Below are positions 10,491 to 21,783 of a DNA stretch of 64,000 bases, piece after piece. The DNA is from Platanthera guangdongensis (Eukaryota > Streptophyta > Magnoliopsida > Asparagales > Orchidaceae). The notes beneath the pieces are model-generated. The model was not told the DNA's origin. It searched no databases and was given only the letters and a program-made list of their open reading frames with translations. Both the position numbers and the translations under genes were made by a program. The DNA lies in the NCBI GenBank assembly GCA_039583875.1, contig CM077157.1, positions 78,926,346 through 78,990,345 on the forward strand, given 5' to 3'. Position 1 is the first letter of the stretch, and each line of letters begins with the position of its first letter.

Positions 10491-12091
10491 TGACGTGGTT
10501 TACGGCAAGTGAATTGGTCGCACAAGTAATATAAAATGGGCGAATTTTGCCAAGTATCGATCTCTCAAAGAACACAGTAAGGTGGACTTAATTTTGAGGT
10601 GGACTTAATTTTGAGGTGGACTTGACATTGAAGTCCTTAGGTGGGTGTTTACGAAGGGGGTTTTGATTGTTGGTAGAAAAAGAAAGTAAAACACTAATAA
10701 ACTACTCCTATGCAATGTTGTTATGCAATGCTTCCCTAGGGGGATGGAAAACTACACAGGCCGCTATGCACCGAATCGTTAAGTGGATGGATGAGTAGGC
10801 TTGCAGATGAGGTGGTGAGAACAACATAATCCTATGCAATGCAGCTATGCAATGTTTCACCAGGCGGATGGAAACTACACGGGTCGCTATACACTGAATC
10901 GCTAGGCGGATGGACGAGTAGGCTTGCAGATGAGGTGGTGAGAACGACGGAATGAGGGTCATGAGCACCTATTCGCTACGCACGCCACTAGCAATTGAAA
11001 GTGCACCACTGAGTGGTGGAGAGTGGATAATGGCGCATCTCAAGAAAATAACGTGAATATAAAATCACATAGACATGATTGTATACAAACGTATATCAAA
11101 TTAAGCACACTTAATCAAATACAAAGAGATCAAACTACACTATCAACAATAAAAGAAGAAGAGAGTGCGAAATCGACCGCATCCGAAGTCTTGCTGAGGA
11201 TTCACGAAAGGATTCGTCGGGTTGTCAATACGCGTCCTAGATCGGTCCTCAACTGCGTCCGGGGTAGAGGAGGCTGTCACTGACTTCCAATGGACCTGTC
11301 TTCTTCGTGTCACGATCCGGTGGAGGATGACACAAACTCCTCCAAGCTTGATGATGAAAGCTAGGTCAATCCCTTCGTAAACCTCAAGGATGAAGGAGGA
11401 GGCTGAGAGGAAGCTCTGGCTTGAATTTGGCGTTGAAAGCTTGTCGGGAGCCCCTCCCTACGGTGGAGGAAGAAGAAGAATGACGGAACCCTCCTCGGAG
11501 ATGAAAACGGCGCAGAAAAAGTCCGGAATTTGGAATTAGGGCGGAACCTGCAAATTTATATATTGTAGAAATTATAATGCACAGGACCAGTGGCACACGA
11601 ACAGTGGTCGTGCGCACTATGTCCAGTGGTAGTACATTTTCCCCAGCTAGAACTTGGAAAATGGAGAATAGTGCGCACAATTAGTGGCACACGACTAGTG
11701 GTAGTGCATACTGTGTCCATTGGTAGTGCACATAGGCATGACATAACCTGCAAGAAAAATGGAATCAATGCACACTATCTGTGGCACATGACCAGTTGTC
11801 GTGCGCTAAGGAATCCACTGAGCGTACGCATGTGAAATCGCACGATCAGTGGTCCTTAGGCAAAATGGGCCCTAAACCAACCACTGATCTGTGCAGACAT
11901 TCCAAGCAATCACAATAAGAAGTACAATCAATAAAATTAACAAAAATACACAACCACGAGCCTATATATGCACTCCATATGGAAACAAAGATTAGATTAA
12001 ATATATGTGACAACGAACTAAAAGTGAAGTGCATGTGAAAGAAATCTAGCACAGATGAGTCCGAAAATCAGTATATAAATAAGACTCATCA
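10491..12091. mobile_element. R1 LTR family, copy B (about 1.6 kb, possible solo LTR)
   Basis: Starts TGACGTGGTTTACGGCAAG and ends GACTCATCA. The sequence left of it (10052-10490) and right of it (12092 on) both look like the 3' untranslated region of a minus-strand SIRE element, so R1 appears to be nested in that element. No clear target duplication was found. It contains a 123-bp tandem duplication and a worn hairpin block. Confidence 0.6.
10708..10953. repeat. 123-bp tandem duplication in R1 copy B
   Basis: The string CCTATGCAAT recurs at 10708 and 10831, followed by similar text through GATGAGGTGGTGAGAAC. Copy A shows only one such unit. Confidence 0.85.
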
Positions 12092-13560
12092 TCTGTATTG
12101 ACAACTGATCTACTGCAGCAGCTTTTTGCTCCCCCTCAATTGATGCATCCTATGCCAGAATTTTGGTTGACATTCTAGTTTATGAGAGTCTCGATACCAA
12201 TTTATGGTTTTTATAGTCTTGATGTCTTATCAAGGACTTTTTTACCTGCAAGAAAAGTAAATCCTGCAACACAGAGTTTGGAGTTGTTGAAGCTTTCCTA
12301 AGTTCCACATACCCAACTCAACCAAGAGGGTGTTGAACCTAACTTCATCTAGTGGCATGATAATCATGACAGACACTTGTCAGTCAGGGCAAACTCAGGA
12401 CTGAGTTCTTCCATATGTTTCCAAATTATTGATACTTAATCTACATATGCATAGTCCTACTCTTACAGTCAGGATTCCTAGCAACTTAAATTACACTAGT
12501 AGAATATCAATATAAAAGAAATTCTACTTATCTGGAGATTATGGTTCTGATGCCATAAATTTTCTATTTGACAATATTGAGTTCGATGAATTATTTAGAT
12601 TTCGTCGAGCTCCTTCCATGTTGATGCTTAACAACTCCCTAGCACCTTGCATAGTTTCTTTTTGCTGAGCCAGAGCTTCTCCCCTTCTTTAGCATCTGAC
12701 TTGCCTTTGGCTTCAGCTTTCTGATTAGCAGTACAAGATTGTTCAGCCCACTCAGTACTATCTTGATCACTACATTTATCTCCACTCTTGGTCACCACTT
12801 GATCAATCCCTTCTTGGTTTCTGAATAGATATGGGAGAGCTGGTCTGCTGTGATTCTCTTCTTCCCCTAGCTTATTGCAGATGATACCATTGGTGCAGCT
12901 GCTAGCTTTCTCTTCTCTTCAGGCCGAATTTTCTCCTGCAGCTACTGGACTTTACGACCACTTGAACCTTGAATGATCTTTCCAGGTGCCATCACTTGGA
13001 TAGTTTCCCTGTCAGCTTCTGCAATGTCCATGGGGGCAAGCTGATCCGCAGCAGTAATGCTGATCTATTCTGTGCTGGAGAACTTTGGGTAAGATTCAAG
13101 CTTATCCAGTAACCTTGACTGAGCATGCTTCCATTAGCATTTGCACAGATCTTGTCCTTATGAGTGCCAGACATCATATCAGTTGATGATACCACTTAAC
13201 TATTTGTCCCTTCTGTGAAGTGAGTTTTATCAGCTGAGCAGTGTGTGTCTTCCTTGGTGCTCACAGAGGAGCTACTTGTGCTTTGATACCACTTGAAAAA
13301 CTTTACATCTGAGCATTATGTGTTCCTTCCCAGATTTGCTGGAATGGCAGCAAGACTTTGTCCAATCAGACATTCCTGCTGGCTGGATCCAGCTGACCTT
13401 CAACCATGAGTGTGAACATGTCCTTCTTCAGGATTTCACTCAACATTCTCTTCCTCTAAGGTAATAAGAGGAATATCCTATATGGTCAATATCCATCACC
13501 AACTATTGATCTTAGGTCCTTTCCTCACTGGGGTATGAACCATAAGATGACTTTCTTATT
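12092..13560 (-). other. Degraded pol / 3' untranslated region of SIRE element A
   Basis: I recognised no intact reading frame here. Short open stretches exist but match no family I know. The position, between a protease relic and SIRE-like purine tracts, suggests residual pol and 3' untranslated sequence after large deletions. Two TGGTATCA-like strings near 13185 and 13285 look like primer sites but sit inside the element. Confidence 0.4.
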
Positions 13561-15480
13561 CCCGTCCAAGTTCTGGAACATCTTCTGTCCAAGTGCCACA
13601 TAGGGGATGGACACTTAGACTAACCTACAAAATAGAATTACCTTATCTTAGGATCCCAATATCTATTAGGTCCTATGTTCCTGTTAGCCTGAAATCTGAC
13701 ATGCCTACTTACAAAATTTCTGACAGGTAGGCTAACTCATGCTCTAGACACAGAAGAATTGCGCTAGCAATCTAGTGCAAAATACCCCACCTTGTCATAG
13801 TACCAACACTCATGGATATTATATCTTCTTTTCTGAGCAGGACCTGCAGTGTGGTTAACTGCTAACTGAACAGAAGTAAGACGATCAACAACAGTCTTCA
13901 GGTTCCTTTCAGCAAGGATCTAACTAAAGGTCATTCTTCCAGTAGGCTTTCTTTGATTGACCTGAATGGTATTTACAGTTGTCTTCTTTGTAGAAGATAA
14001 TTTGTTTATATCGTCAGAAGAAGCAAAGTTAGGCTTACTGCTAGACTGACCCTTGGTCTGAGTCCTTGCTGGATGGGCTTGAGTGAAAGCCAATGCCTTT
14101 CCCTTGTGAGTTGGGGCTGAGGCACCAAATATAAATGGTCCAGCATGAGACATTTGTACTTTTTCATGTTGAGCCTTAAAGACACTCATTCCCCTACCCT
14201 TAATTTCTTCTCCCATTGTAGGATACACTTGTATTTTTACAAGAAGAATTCTCATTCTTATAGTGACAATACATACAGTCCTAGTCATTCCTGTAAGAAG
14301 GGAGGATTACCTTATGAAAGGTTGACTATGGCACAACAGGAGCTTGGCCTCTTCTCTAAGATTGGATAATTTTGTAATCCACTCATATTCAGATTTTCTC
14401 TTGATAGCATCTATCTTAGAGAAAATGGCCACTATCATCTTCTCCCTTTCAAGTTTCTCTTCAAGAAGCTTGATCATAGAGTCCTTATATTTGATAGACT
14501 CAACATGGATATCTACCGTGATCTTCAGATGAGCAACTTCCCTCTCTCTCTGAGATAGCAAAGATGAAGTCTCATCTTACTGGGAAGCAGCTAGCTAGAG
14601 GAATGCAATTTCCTCTACTTGTTTCTTAATAAGCAGCCTGCTTTCCTTGAAAGCTTTTAGAAGAACAGAATGATTGTCAATCAATTATTTAACATCATCA
14701 TCTGTCAAAGGACCCTCATCATCACTTGATGTGGAAGCATCAGAGTCTGAGCAAGTCTCATGAACTGAACAATAAGAGGAACTAGACAAAGATTGTACCT
14801 GAACTGGACCAGGCTGATCCTGGCAATATTCTTCTTCTTCTTCTATTATGGCAATTAATCAATAACAACTGACGCCATATTCTTCTTGATCATCCACCTC
14901 TGAACCACTTTCTTATTGTGACAGTGGGGCCCTGATATCCATTCTAGCATCTGAAGGATTGACTTCTCCGGCTGCAATAACTACATCATTAGCAGCCGCA
15001 ACAACAAGCCCAATGTTGGCTTCTTCTTCTTCTTCAAACACTGAACCACTGTCATAAGGACTAACTTCCACTGTCCCTTCCATGTAGCTAGTGATAGAAT
15101 CCCATATCTCTTTGGCTGTCTTGCAGTGGACAAGCACTTGGAAGGTGGTGTCATCTATGACACTTACCATGATGTGTTGTGCCCTCTTGTCCATAGATGC
15201 AAGCTGATTTCATCTTTAGACATCTCTGCATAAATCTTTACTGTCTGGATGCTTACATCTGATGTAGAGACCCTCATGGGAATGAAGGGTCCTTCTTGAA
15301 TTGAAGCCAAGACTCTAGGATCACTAGCTTTCATGATCTGCCTGATTATTTCTTTTCATGTCCCAAAGTTCTCCTTGCTGTAGGCTTGAAGCTCCATTGA
15401 GCTCCACTCCATATGGTTCTCCTTTGAACCCACCAATACTAACCTTTTAGCTATCCTTTGAGGTCTACTCAGACTATTAA
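13560..15480 (-). pseudogene. Gag and start of protease of SIRE element A (relic)
   Basis: Minus-strand pieces in order. 15194-14913 starts KRAQHIMVSVIDDTTFQ and resembles the Gag core of SIRE element B (KAQNILVSAVDDSMMQTF). An acidic stretch and a coiled-coil follow (14780-14307; LLEEKLEREKMIVAIFSKID). Next is a worn second zinc knuckle (CWYYDKVGYFALDC, about 13800) and a protease relic (LDRRCSRTW, about 13600) where an intact SIRE has LDSGCSRHMTG. Many stops and frameshifts show this is not functional. A TTTTGTAG|G acceptor-like string at about 13640 sits at the gag-pol boundary, as in element B. Confidence 0.65.
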
Positions 15481-15854
15481 GTCCTTTTTGAGTAACTTCC
15501 CTCTGATACCACTTGAATGTCTATGTTTCAAGGATAGCTAAATCACCTAGAGAGGGGGGGGGGGGGTGAATAGGTTATTGGTCTTTTTGCGACTTTCTTT
15601 TGCTTTCTTTACAAAATCTTATTGTTTTCTTTTAACTTTCATCTTAGGGTGATCTAGAGCTTTTCCTTAACACTTGTAAATAAGAAAAGAAAAACAACCA
15701 CAGAAAAGCATACAGAGATTTATAGTGTTTCCTAAATTTGGTATATCCACTTTCCCTCACACATATCCAACTAACTTGTTTGACTAGGCACAAACTCCTC
15801 CAAACTTCTCCTGAGAGCTTACACCAAAGATCCTACAGGATCTCCAAGTCTCCT

Positions 15855-16375
15855 GCAAGACTCACTTCTCAGCCATAAAATCCTACACTCAGTGGTCAGC
15901 AGACCACCTACCTCAGGATGTTAAGCCCTACACTCAGGCTGGGAGGACATCCTTACCTCAGATCCATAAAGGATCCAACCTCAGATCTCTGCAGTGCTCC
16001 TACACACAGTGACCCTCAAGCCACCTACCTTAGACTTATCTCTAATGCCTATAGCGCAGGCTTTTCAGCCCTACAACTTCAGGTACAAGGCCCTACTTTT
16101 AGAGTGCTGCAACACTCCTACAACTCAGTACACCTCCAGGTACATACCTCAGTGCCCCTCAAGGCACCTACTACTCAGTGACCAACTTGTCAATTACCTC
16201 GGGCATAAAGGCCCTACACTCAAAGAGCAGCACTCTCCTACCTTAGGCACTTAAGCCCTATAACTCAGATTCACACTTAGATCCTACCTCAGTACCACAG
16301 CAGGGCATCTACAGCTCAGTGACGAAATAGTCACCTACTACTCAGATTCAGGTAAACTGAATCCTACAAGATGAA
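15855..16375. repeat. About 20 short stem-loops separated by a constant CCTACCTCAG-like linker
   Basis: Units of about 24-27 bp. A variable 4-7-nt arm, a short loop and the complementary arm are followed by CCTACCTCAG or CCTACACTCAG. Examples: TGGTC-agca-GACCA (15893-15906), GATCC-ataaa-GGATC (15961-15975), TGAC-gaaata-GTCA (16320-16333), GATTCAG-gtaaa-CTGAATC (16345-16363). Some units have lost pairing. Confidence 0.8.
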
Positions 16376-17340
16376 ACTGGGTTGATAGATATTCTTGACA
16401 AAAGAGATATTTCTCTATGTCAAGCTTCTTGACTGAGATAGACTCAGCCCAACAATGAATACAGGTATTTATTTCCTGAGTCTACCATCACTGAACTGAG
16501 ATATACTTAGTTCTAACTACTTCCACAACAACAAGTAATTACTTGTGCTGGAAGTAACTTGTAGTGCAATGTTTTTCCGCTTTCTGAACTGAGACTGAAG
16601 CTCTGCCCTAACTCCTTCTTCACAGCACCAGGTATTTTCCTTATGGCCTGTGAAGTTACTGTAGCTAACTATTGCTACCAGAGCAGAGAAAATCACAGCT
16701 CTAACTTTGCAGACTAGAATAGCTCTGCCTCTTGCTCTTTTTTTGGGCTGAGGTGATTCAACCCTAGATTTGACTCCTGAGGAATAGTCCCCTGAGTCTT
16801 CCTTCAGCTTCTTCAAGCTTTCTTCTCTTCACAGCTTCTAGATAAAGATCTTCAGGTGCTTGTGTTGTTGGAACTGTGAAGAACCTGCAGTAAGGGTCGG
16901 CCCTTGGATGCTACCTTTTCCCTCAGAGAAAATACTCTGAACTAGCTTGCTGGTGCAGGTGAGAATGGCACCAGAAATCTTGCTGTTGAAGGTCTTGATC
17001 CAACAACTAACTTGCTCTCTGTCTTGTAGACTTGAGCTTCCTGTTTTTCAGCTCCACAACAAAGACGAAGAAGAAGAAGAAATAACTTGATTTTTTTCCC
17101 GAAGTCTATTTTCCTATGTACACCTCTTTTCTTTTATTGATTTTTGACCCAATGGCTCTTGAGCAGTGAGCCCCACATAATTAATGTTCAACAGCAACTT
17201 TACTTTAACGCCAACTGTTGTACAGTAGGTATGCGACAAGATTTGTCGTGTACTGTAGCCATCCCGTCACTAATTTGAAATATGTTGACTTGTTGACTTG
17301 CTGACATCATCAGTTGTGGACTTATCCAAAAGTTAAACAA

Positions 17341-17640
17341 TATTAGCATAGGCGTTAAGTGAGTAAGCATCACTCAATGCCAAAACACTTGGATAGATTT
17401 ACTGTCTCATGGCGTTGAGTGAGTAACCTTCACTCAACGCCAAATTACTTAGAATGTAAAACTATTTCTAGCCGTTGAGTGATTCAGCTTCACACAATGC
17501 CAACTTGCTTATTCGGCTATTTACTACATGGCGTTGAGTGTGTTAGCATCACTAAACACCAAACTCCTTAGATAAGATTCTGTCTTCACTAGGCGTCGAC
17601 AGCGTTGAGTGAGAAACCTCCACTCAACGCTTTTTGCCTT
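17341..17640. repeat. Inverted-repeat array, GGCGTTGAGTGA family
   Basis: Five units about 60 bp apart. The best is 17411-17441, with arms GGCGTTGAGTGA and TCACTCAACGCC around 7 nt. At 17601-17631 the arms are AGCGTTGAGTG and CACTCAACGCT: the outer G:C pair has become A:T on both sides. Two isolated related motifs occur at 17990-18020 and 18260-18285. Confidence 0.88.
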
Positions 17641-17679
17641 AACCATTTTTTTGCTTAACTTGTCTCAGCGCTTTCTTGT

Positions 17680-17990
17680 TCTCAGTGGAGACAAACACTT
17701 GTCTCAACGGTTATGCTGAGCCTAACTCCCGTCTCAGCGGTTTTGCTGAGACCAACTCCTGTCTCAGCAGTTTTGTTGAGAACAACATTTCCCTCAACGC
17801 TTTTACCTTGAAACTAACTCCTGTCTTAGCGGTTTCTTCTCAGCGGTCTGAATGCATTCTTCTTATCAGCTGAGACTGTCTTCTGTCTCAGCGGTTTCTT
17901 CTCAGCAGTCTCAGCGCTTTTGCATTGAGCTTCTCAGCTGTCTCGATGCTTCTGCGTCAAACAAAATCTCCCTGCTTATCTGGCATTGAG
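17680..17990. repeat. Inverted-repeat array, GTCTCAGC family
   Basis: Repeated GTCTCAGCGGTTTTGCTGAGAC-like units (arms GTCTCAGC and GCTGAGAC around about 6 nt), with worn variants on either side. The sequence is unrelated to the array just upstream. Confidence 0.82.
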
Positions 17991-18049
17991 AGCGTTGAGT
18001 GTGTCTTCATCACTCAACCTTTTTTTCCTTAGAAAAAACTTTCTACAAT

Positions 18050-18250
18050 TTAGTTCAACTAACTGAACCTAGTTCGATGAATGTCGAGCTTAGCTCGACG
18101 AACTCTGAACTCAGTTCAATGAATTCTCTGAACTGCGTTCGACAAACTTAGAGTCTCAAACTATAAATTTAGCTCGACTAATGGTGATCTCAACTCGACG
18201 AATTCTGAACTCAGTTCAATCAATTTTTGAACTGAGTTCTACTCACACCC
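18050..18250. repeat. Inverted-repeat array, GTCGAGC / GAACTGAGTTC family
   Basis: Alternating motifs such as GTCGAGC-tta-GCTCGAC and GAAC-tca-GTTC repeat every 25-35 bp. This is a third hairpin family in the same LTR. Confidence 0.75.
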
Positions 18251-18470
18251 TTTTGTTGTATGGTATTGAGTGTGTCTTCATCACTCAAGGCCCGTGGAGT
18301 TAGATAGATTTCTATCAGCCCACATCATAGGTAAGAGTTAACCTGACTTGGCCACTTAGGCAACTTCCTGCCTTTCCAGCATCTTCACTTTGTGACCACA
18401 TGTCACATCACTTAGACAACATGTCTAGACTTGTTCCAGGGAACACTGCACATGACGAGCTTAAACAACA

Positions 18471-19189
18471 ACAAATAAAACTATGCTCTTAGTGTTGATG
18501 GATATACCTCTTCAAATCCAATCTAGAGAACATTGTGGGCAATGGACTGAACACCAAGATATAAGATGGCCCAAGTATTCCAGTCCGACAGGGACATCGA
18601 TTTAGTCCATAACAAAGGTATATGAAGATAATAAGCATACTCCAACAACAACAGCGCCCAGAGCTAAAACAAGTTACCAAATATTTTGGGTCATAGGCTT
18701 TAAAAGGCAACCCCACCCCCACTACTGTTCGGCTTCGTCTCACTATTTTTGTCTACACGTTATTTCGTATCGACCTGAAACCATCTTCTTTCCATCTTCA
18801 AGGATTCCAACTTCATCGCTCCTACAAAGTTCGATAAAAATAATAGAGGGACCAATCCCTGTCCCTAGTGCTTCATTCCCCATCGTCTTCTTGAATGATA
18901 AGAATGAGGTCGACGTCGGCAACATCTTCCTCCACCTTTTCATTGAGATCAAAAAGTTCAGGATGTTCAGGTGCTTCAAGATCGAGATCTCCCTGCGAAA
19001 GAATTCTACATTTCTTGTCCGATGGAAGAAGAACAGATCCATACCACATATCTGGCCATCCAAGGTGCCTATGGAGAAGTCCTCTGATTTCACCGCGATC
19101 TCCCTAGAGCGATATTGCATTGTCTTGGCCACTATGAAGAAGTCCCAGCAGCAGGAAAGATACCAACTCCGTTAGTCCGACCTAGAGAC
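18471..19189. other. Unassigned segment between LTR remnants
   Basis: Overlapping open stretches occur on both strands (129 codons on minus at 18743-19132; 94 on plus at 18891-19175). Neither shows a domain or composition I recognise. I see no RNA gene or repeat. Confidence 0.4.
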
Positions 19190-20625
19190 TGTAATACCCC
19201 TGGTTTCATATAGTTGAAAATAATAGTTTCTGGATTTCAAAGCTATCACCAACGATAGCGATACCACCCGGCGGTAGTGTTATTCGGTTAGGCTTCCAGT
19301 GACCTATACATGTCGTCGTGTTGTCTCAATGCCAAGGGCTACCGTTGGCGCTAGTGGTATCGCCAGGTAGTAGTGAGCCATGTGGCGCCAGCGGTAGTGA
19401 GCCATGTAGTAGGCAGCCACGTGTCAGTGGGTTGTGAAGCGTTCATTAAGTGGCAAAGCAGCATTGACTTGGTCAAGTGGCCACCACCAAGGCTACCACG
19501 CTGCGTTAGTGAGTTATCGGCCAGCGATAACAAATTTTAATTGAATGTTCAGTTTAATCATGGCCATCCTAGTGTTTTGTCTTGGACATCTTATAGATGA
19601 TGTTAAACCCAGGATTGATAAGTAGCAAAAGAGCTTTCATTCCACTCATTTCTCTTTTTTGATCTCTCTCTTCAAGCTTAAGAAAGAAGATGAGAAAGGA
19701 AGGAAGAAGAGGAATAAGTCCATTTTCAGCTCTTTGAGAGGGCTATTGAAGGAGTTCTTGTGATCGAAATTGCGAGCCGAGGCTAGATCCATCGAGGGAA
19801 GGTGTTGCCAACATTTTTATCCAAATCAAGTTCGTGTTCATGGCTCCTAAGAGATCTACAGGGGTAAAGATACTCCTATTGGACATGTGAAGTCCTTATT
19901 TGGTATGTTTGTATGTAAACACTCACCAATTGGTGAAGAAGGGGAAGTTTCCTTTGGGTCGATACAAAGTATCCCCGATAGAAATTGCATATAGAGTTCA
20001 GAATCGAAGAATGAACATAGATATATTTTGTGAAGCCCATCTGGACAAGCTGCTCTGAATTGATGATATTTGATTGTGTGCCGGAGAACACTCCATGATG
20101 AGTATATTATTTTTGGGTTCTGAATGCGATAGAGTGTTGTAGGGAGTATTGGATAGTATAAGTCAAAGAAACATCTGAAAAAGTGGGCCTAATCGTTGTT
20201 CAGTCTGATACTGCCCGACGGTAGAGATACCGCTGGCAGTAGATCCTAGTAGTATCTAGTGTGCCGATTGTGGTGGATATCAAGCCCAGGTCCTAGGGAA
20301 GGGATGCGTAATGTCAGAAAGGACATTTATGTTGATTTTGTTGATATTGCATGATGATAGGGCTAACACTTACGATAGCTCCTAGTAGGCTGATATGTTG
20401 ATGTGAAGCCTGAGTGTAAGAGACAAGGTGTGTAGCAGGTTGATCTGAGAACCTGTAGTGCCCAGCTGTGGTGTTCGTGAGAGACATCCTTGTTACATAA
20501 CATTCGTTATGTATGCGGTAACGAGAAAGGGGAGGATGACTAGTGTCGTACGTAGTACAAATGGAGATTTGAGTAAAGGAATGTGGCTGCACTATACAAG
20601 CGATATGTTGTTCGAGTTGTTGGAT
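19190..20625 (+). repeat. LTR-like remnant beginning TGTAATACCCC
   Basis: The start resembles Tekay LTR starts (TGTAACACCCC). GGTAG and CTACC motifs recur as imperfect inverted repeats at 19240-19400 and 20210-20240. No primer site, partner LTR or coding sequence was found and the right limit is arbitrary. Confidence 0.4.
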
Positions 20626-20639
20626 CTGGTGGGCAACCT

Positions 20640-21783
20640 TAGCGACGGCGGCGGGGGAGGGGGGTGAATAAGGTTTTTAAATATAGTTCGAAATTAAAAT
20701 AAGTTTTATCATGAAAATGAGTTATGGAAGCTATCGTGGACAGTAAGTCTATCACCAGTGGTTTTGTTAGAAAGATCGATTTTCTTTATAAAACATTGTT
20801 TTTGAATTTTCCACATGGCATTAAATCTCTAGCAACGCAGAACCATGGAATTTTTATGAAATGAAAAAAAATAATTTTATTCAAAATAAAAATAGTTTTT
20901 TACAATAACAAAACTAGATCTCCGTGATACCAGAGATCGAAGGCAAGGAATACAATCTTGTTTTGGTTTCTATACCGACCCTCCCAGGACTGGTTGGCTC
21001 TCGCACTTCTTCCCAAGAAGATCGACGAGCCAACTCTTTACATTCCTCCCAGATCTAGCCATCCTCCAAGGATGATTTCCTGTAGATTCCTGCCAGGAAT
21101 CTGACGACCTCCCAGGTCAATTTCCAATAGATTCCTCCCAGGAATCTGATGACCTCCTAGGTCGATTTCCCTCACGCACATATCAGATCGAACAAAAGAA
21201 AATAAATAATAAAATATAAAGTGTTTAAAGTTATTTCTCCCTCAAAAGTAGATTTCCTCCGTAGAACCGTGCGCGATCGATGCTCTTTAATATCATTCCT
21301 ATTGCAGTGGATCAGTCACTGATGGTTGTTGAAGTTTTCATCCTTCAAAGTTCTTCGATCACGAACGAGATGAAGAAATATTATTTTTCCTTCAATGGAG
21401 ATGAAGGATCGCGCTCTCTGAGATAGCTGCCGAATCTTAGAATGAAAATACTCCCTCTTATTGTCTCTAGGAAAAGAAATGTGCACTTGTATACTCGTTT
21501 CTAAAAATATGCAAGCGCGGGTGGTAGAGCTAGCACCCGTCGATAGATCCCTTCACGTGGTGTAGACAACTGTCGAGTAATTTTGAAAAATATCCTGAAA
21601 TATTCTTTCCGCTTTTTAATACCACGACGCGGTAAAAGCTAACGCACGGCGGTATCGATTTCCTCTTGACGAATTGACTCAACGATTTTCGAATTTGCTA
21701 GCGCTTGGTGGTAGTGCTAGCACCTGGAGATAGGTGGCAGAGATTAATTTTTTTGAACTTCTGTACATGTAAACCTGCACACT
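20640..21783 (-). repeat. Divergent SIRE-type LTR, copy 1
   Basis: Begins GGGGGGTGAATAAGG and is collinear with 51480-52740: shared AATTAAAATAAG, ATCGATTTTCTTTATAAA, TAATTTTATTCAAAATAA and TTTCTCCCT. It contains the hairpin array at 20930-21175. A CGGGTG...CACCCG stem lies near 21525-21550. It abuts another LTR-like start at 21784. Confidence 0.65.
20930..21175. repeat. Hairpin array with CCC loop, SIRE-type LTR copy 1
   Basis: Consecutive stems: ATCC-tccaa-GGAT (21061-21073), AGATTCCT-gcc-AGGAATCT (21084-21102), GACCT-ccc-AGGTC, AGATTCCT-ccc-AGGAATCT and GACCT-cct-AGGTC, joined by a GATTTCC-like linker. Confidence 0.85.

Larger units (their letters stand above)
10052..18470 (-). mobile_element. 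SIRE-type Ty1/copia element A, strongly decayed (minus strand)
   Basis: The primer site at 15500-15513 (sense AGTGGTATCAGAGGGA) follows an LTR to its right. Gag relics follow leftward, then a zinc-knuckle and protease relic (about 13560-13840), and a 3' untranslated region with AGGGGGAGCAAA near 12130 and a purine tract near 10170, as in SIRE element B. The R1 LTR (10491-12091) interrupts it. Most of pol is unrecognisable or deleted. The left LTR is not visible. Confidence 0.7.
15514..18470 (-). repeat. LTR of SIRE element A (about 3 kb)
   Basis: The left edge is set by the primer site and TGAATGTC at 15514. The right edge, near TTAAACAACA (18461-18470), is a guess from the TG...CA rule. A 14-G run near 15556 in a CACCTAGAG...GTGAATAGG context is typical of SIRE LTR ends. 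It carries four separate hairpin blocks, annotated individually. Confidence 0.65.

Noticed and set aside
13180..13310. Two TGGTATCA-like strings as primer sites of further elements
   Set aside because: They are inside SIRE A, with no LTR end or second LTR next to them.
15855..16375. CRISPR-like array of constant and variable segments
   Set aside because: Clearly nuclear plant retrotransposon DNA; variable parts are self-complementary, not unique spacers, and there are no cas genes.
18743..19132. 129-codon minus-strand frame as a gene
   Set aside because: Equally open on the other strand, no motif, set among LTR debris.
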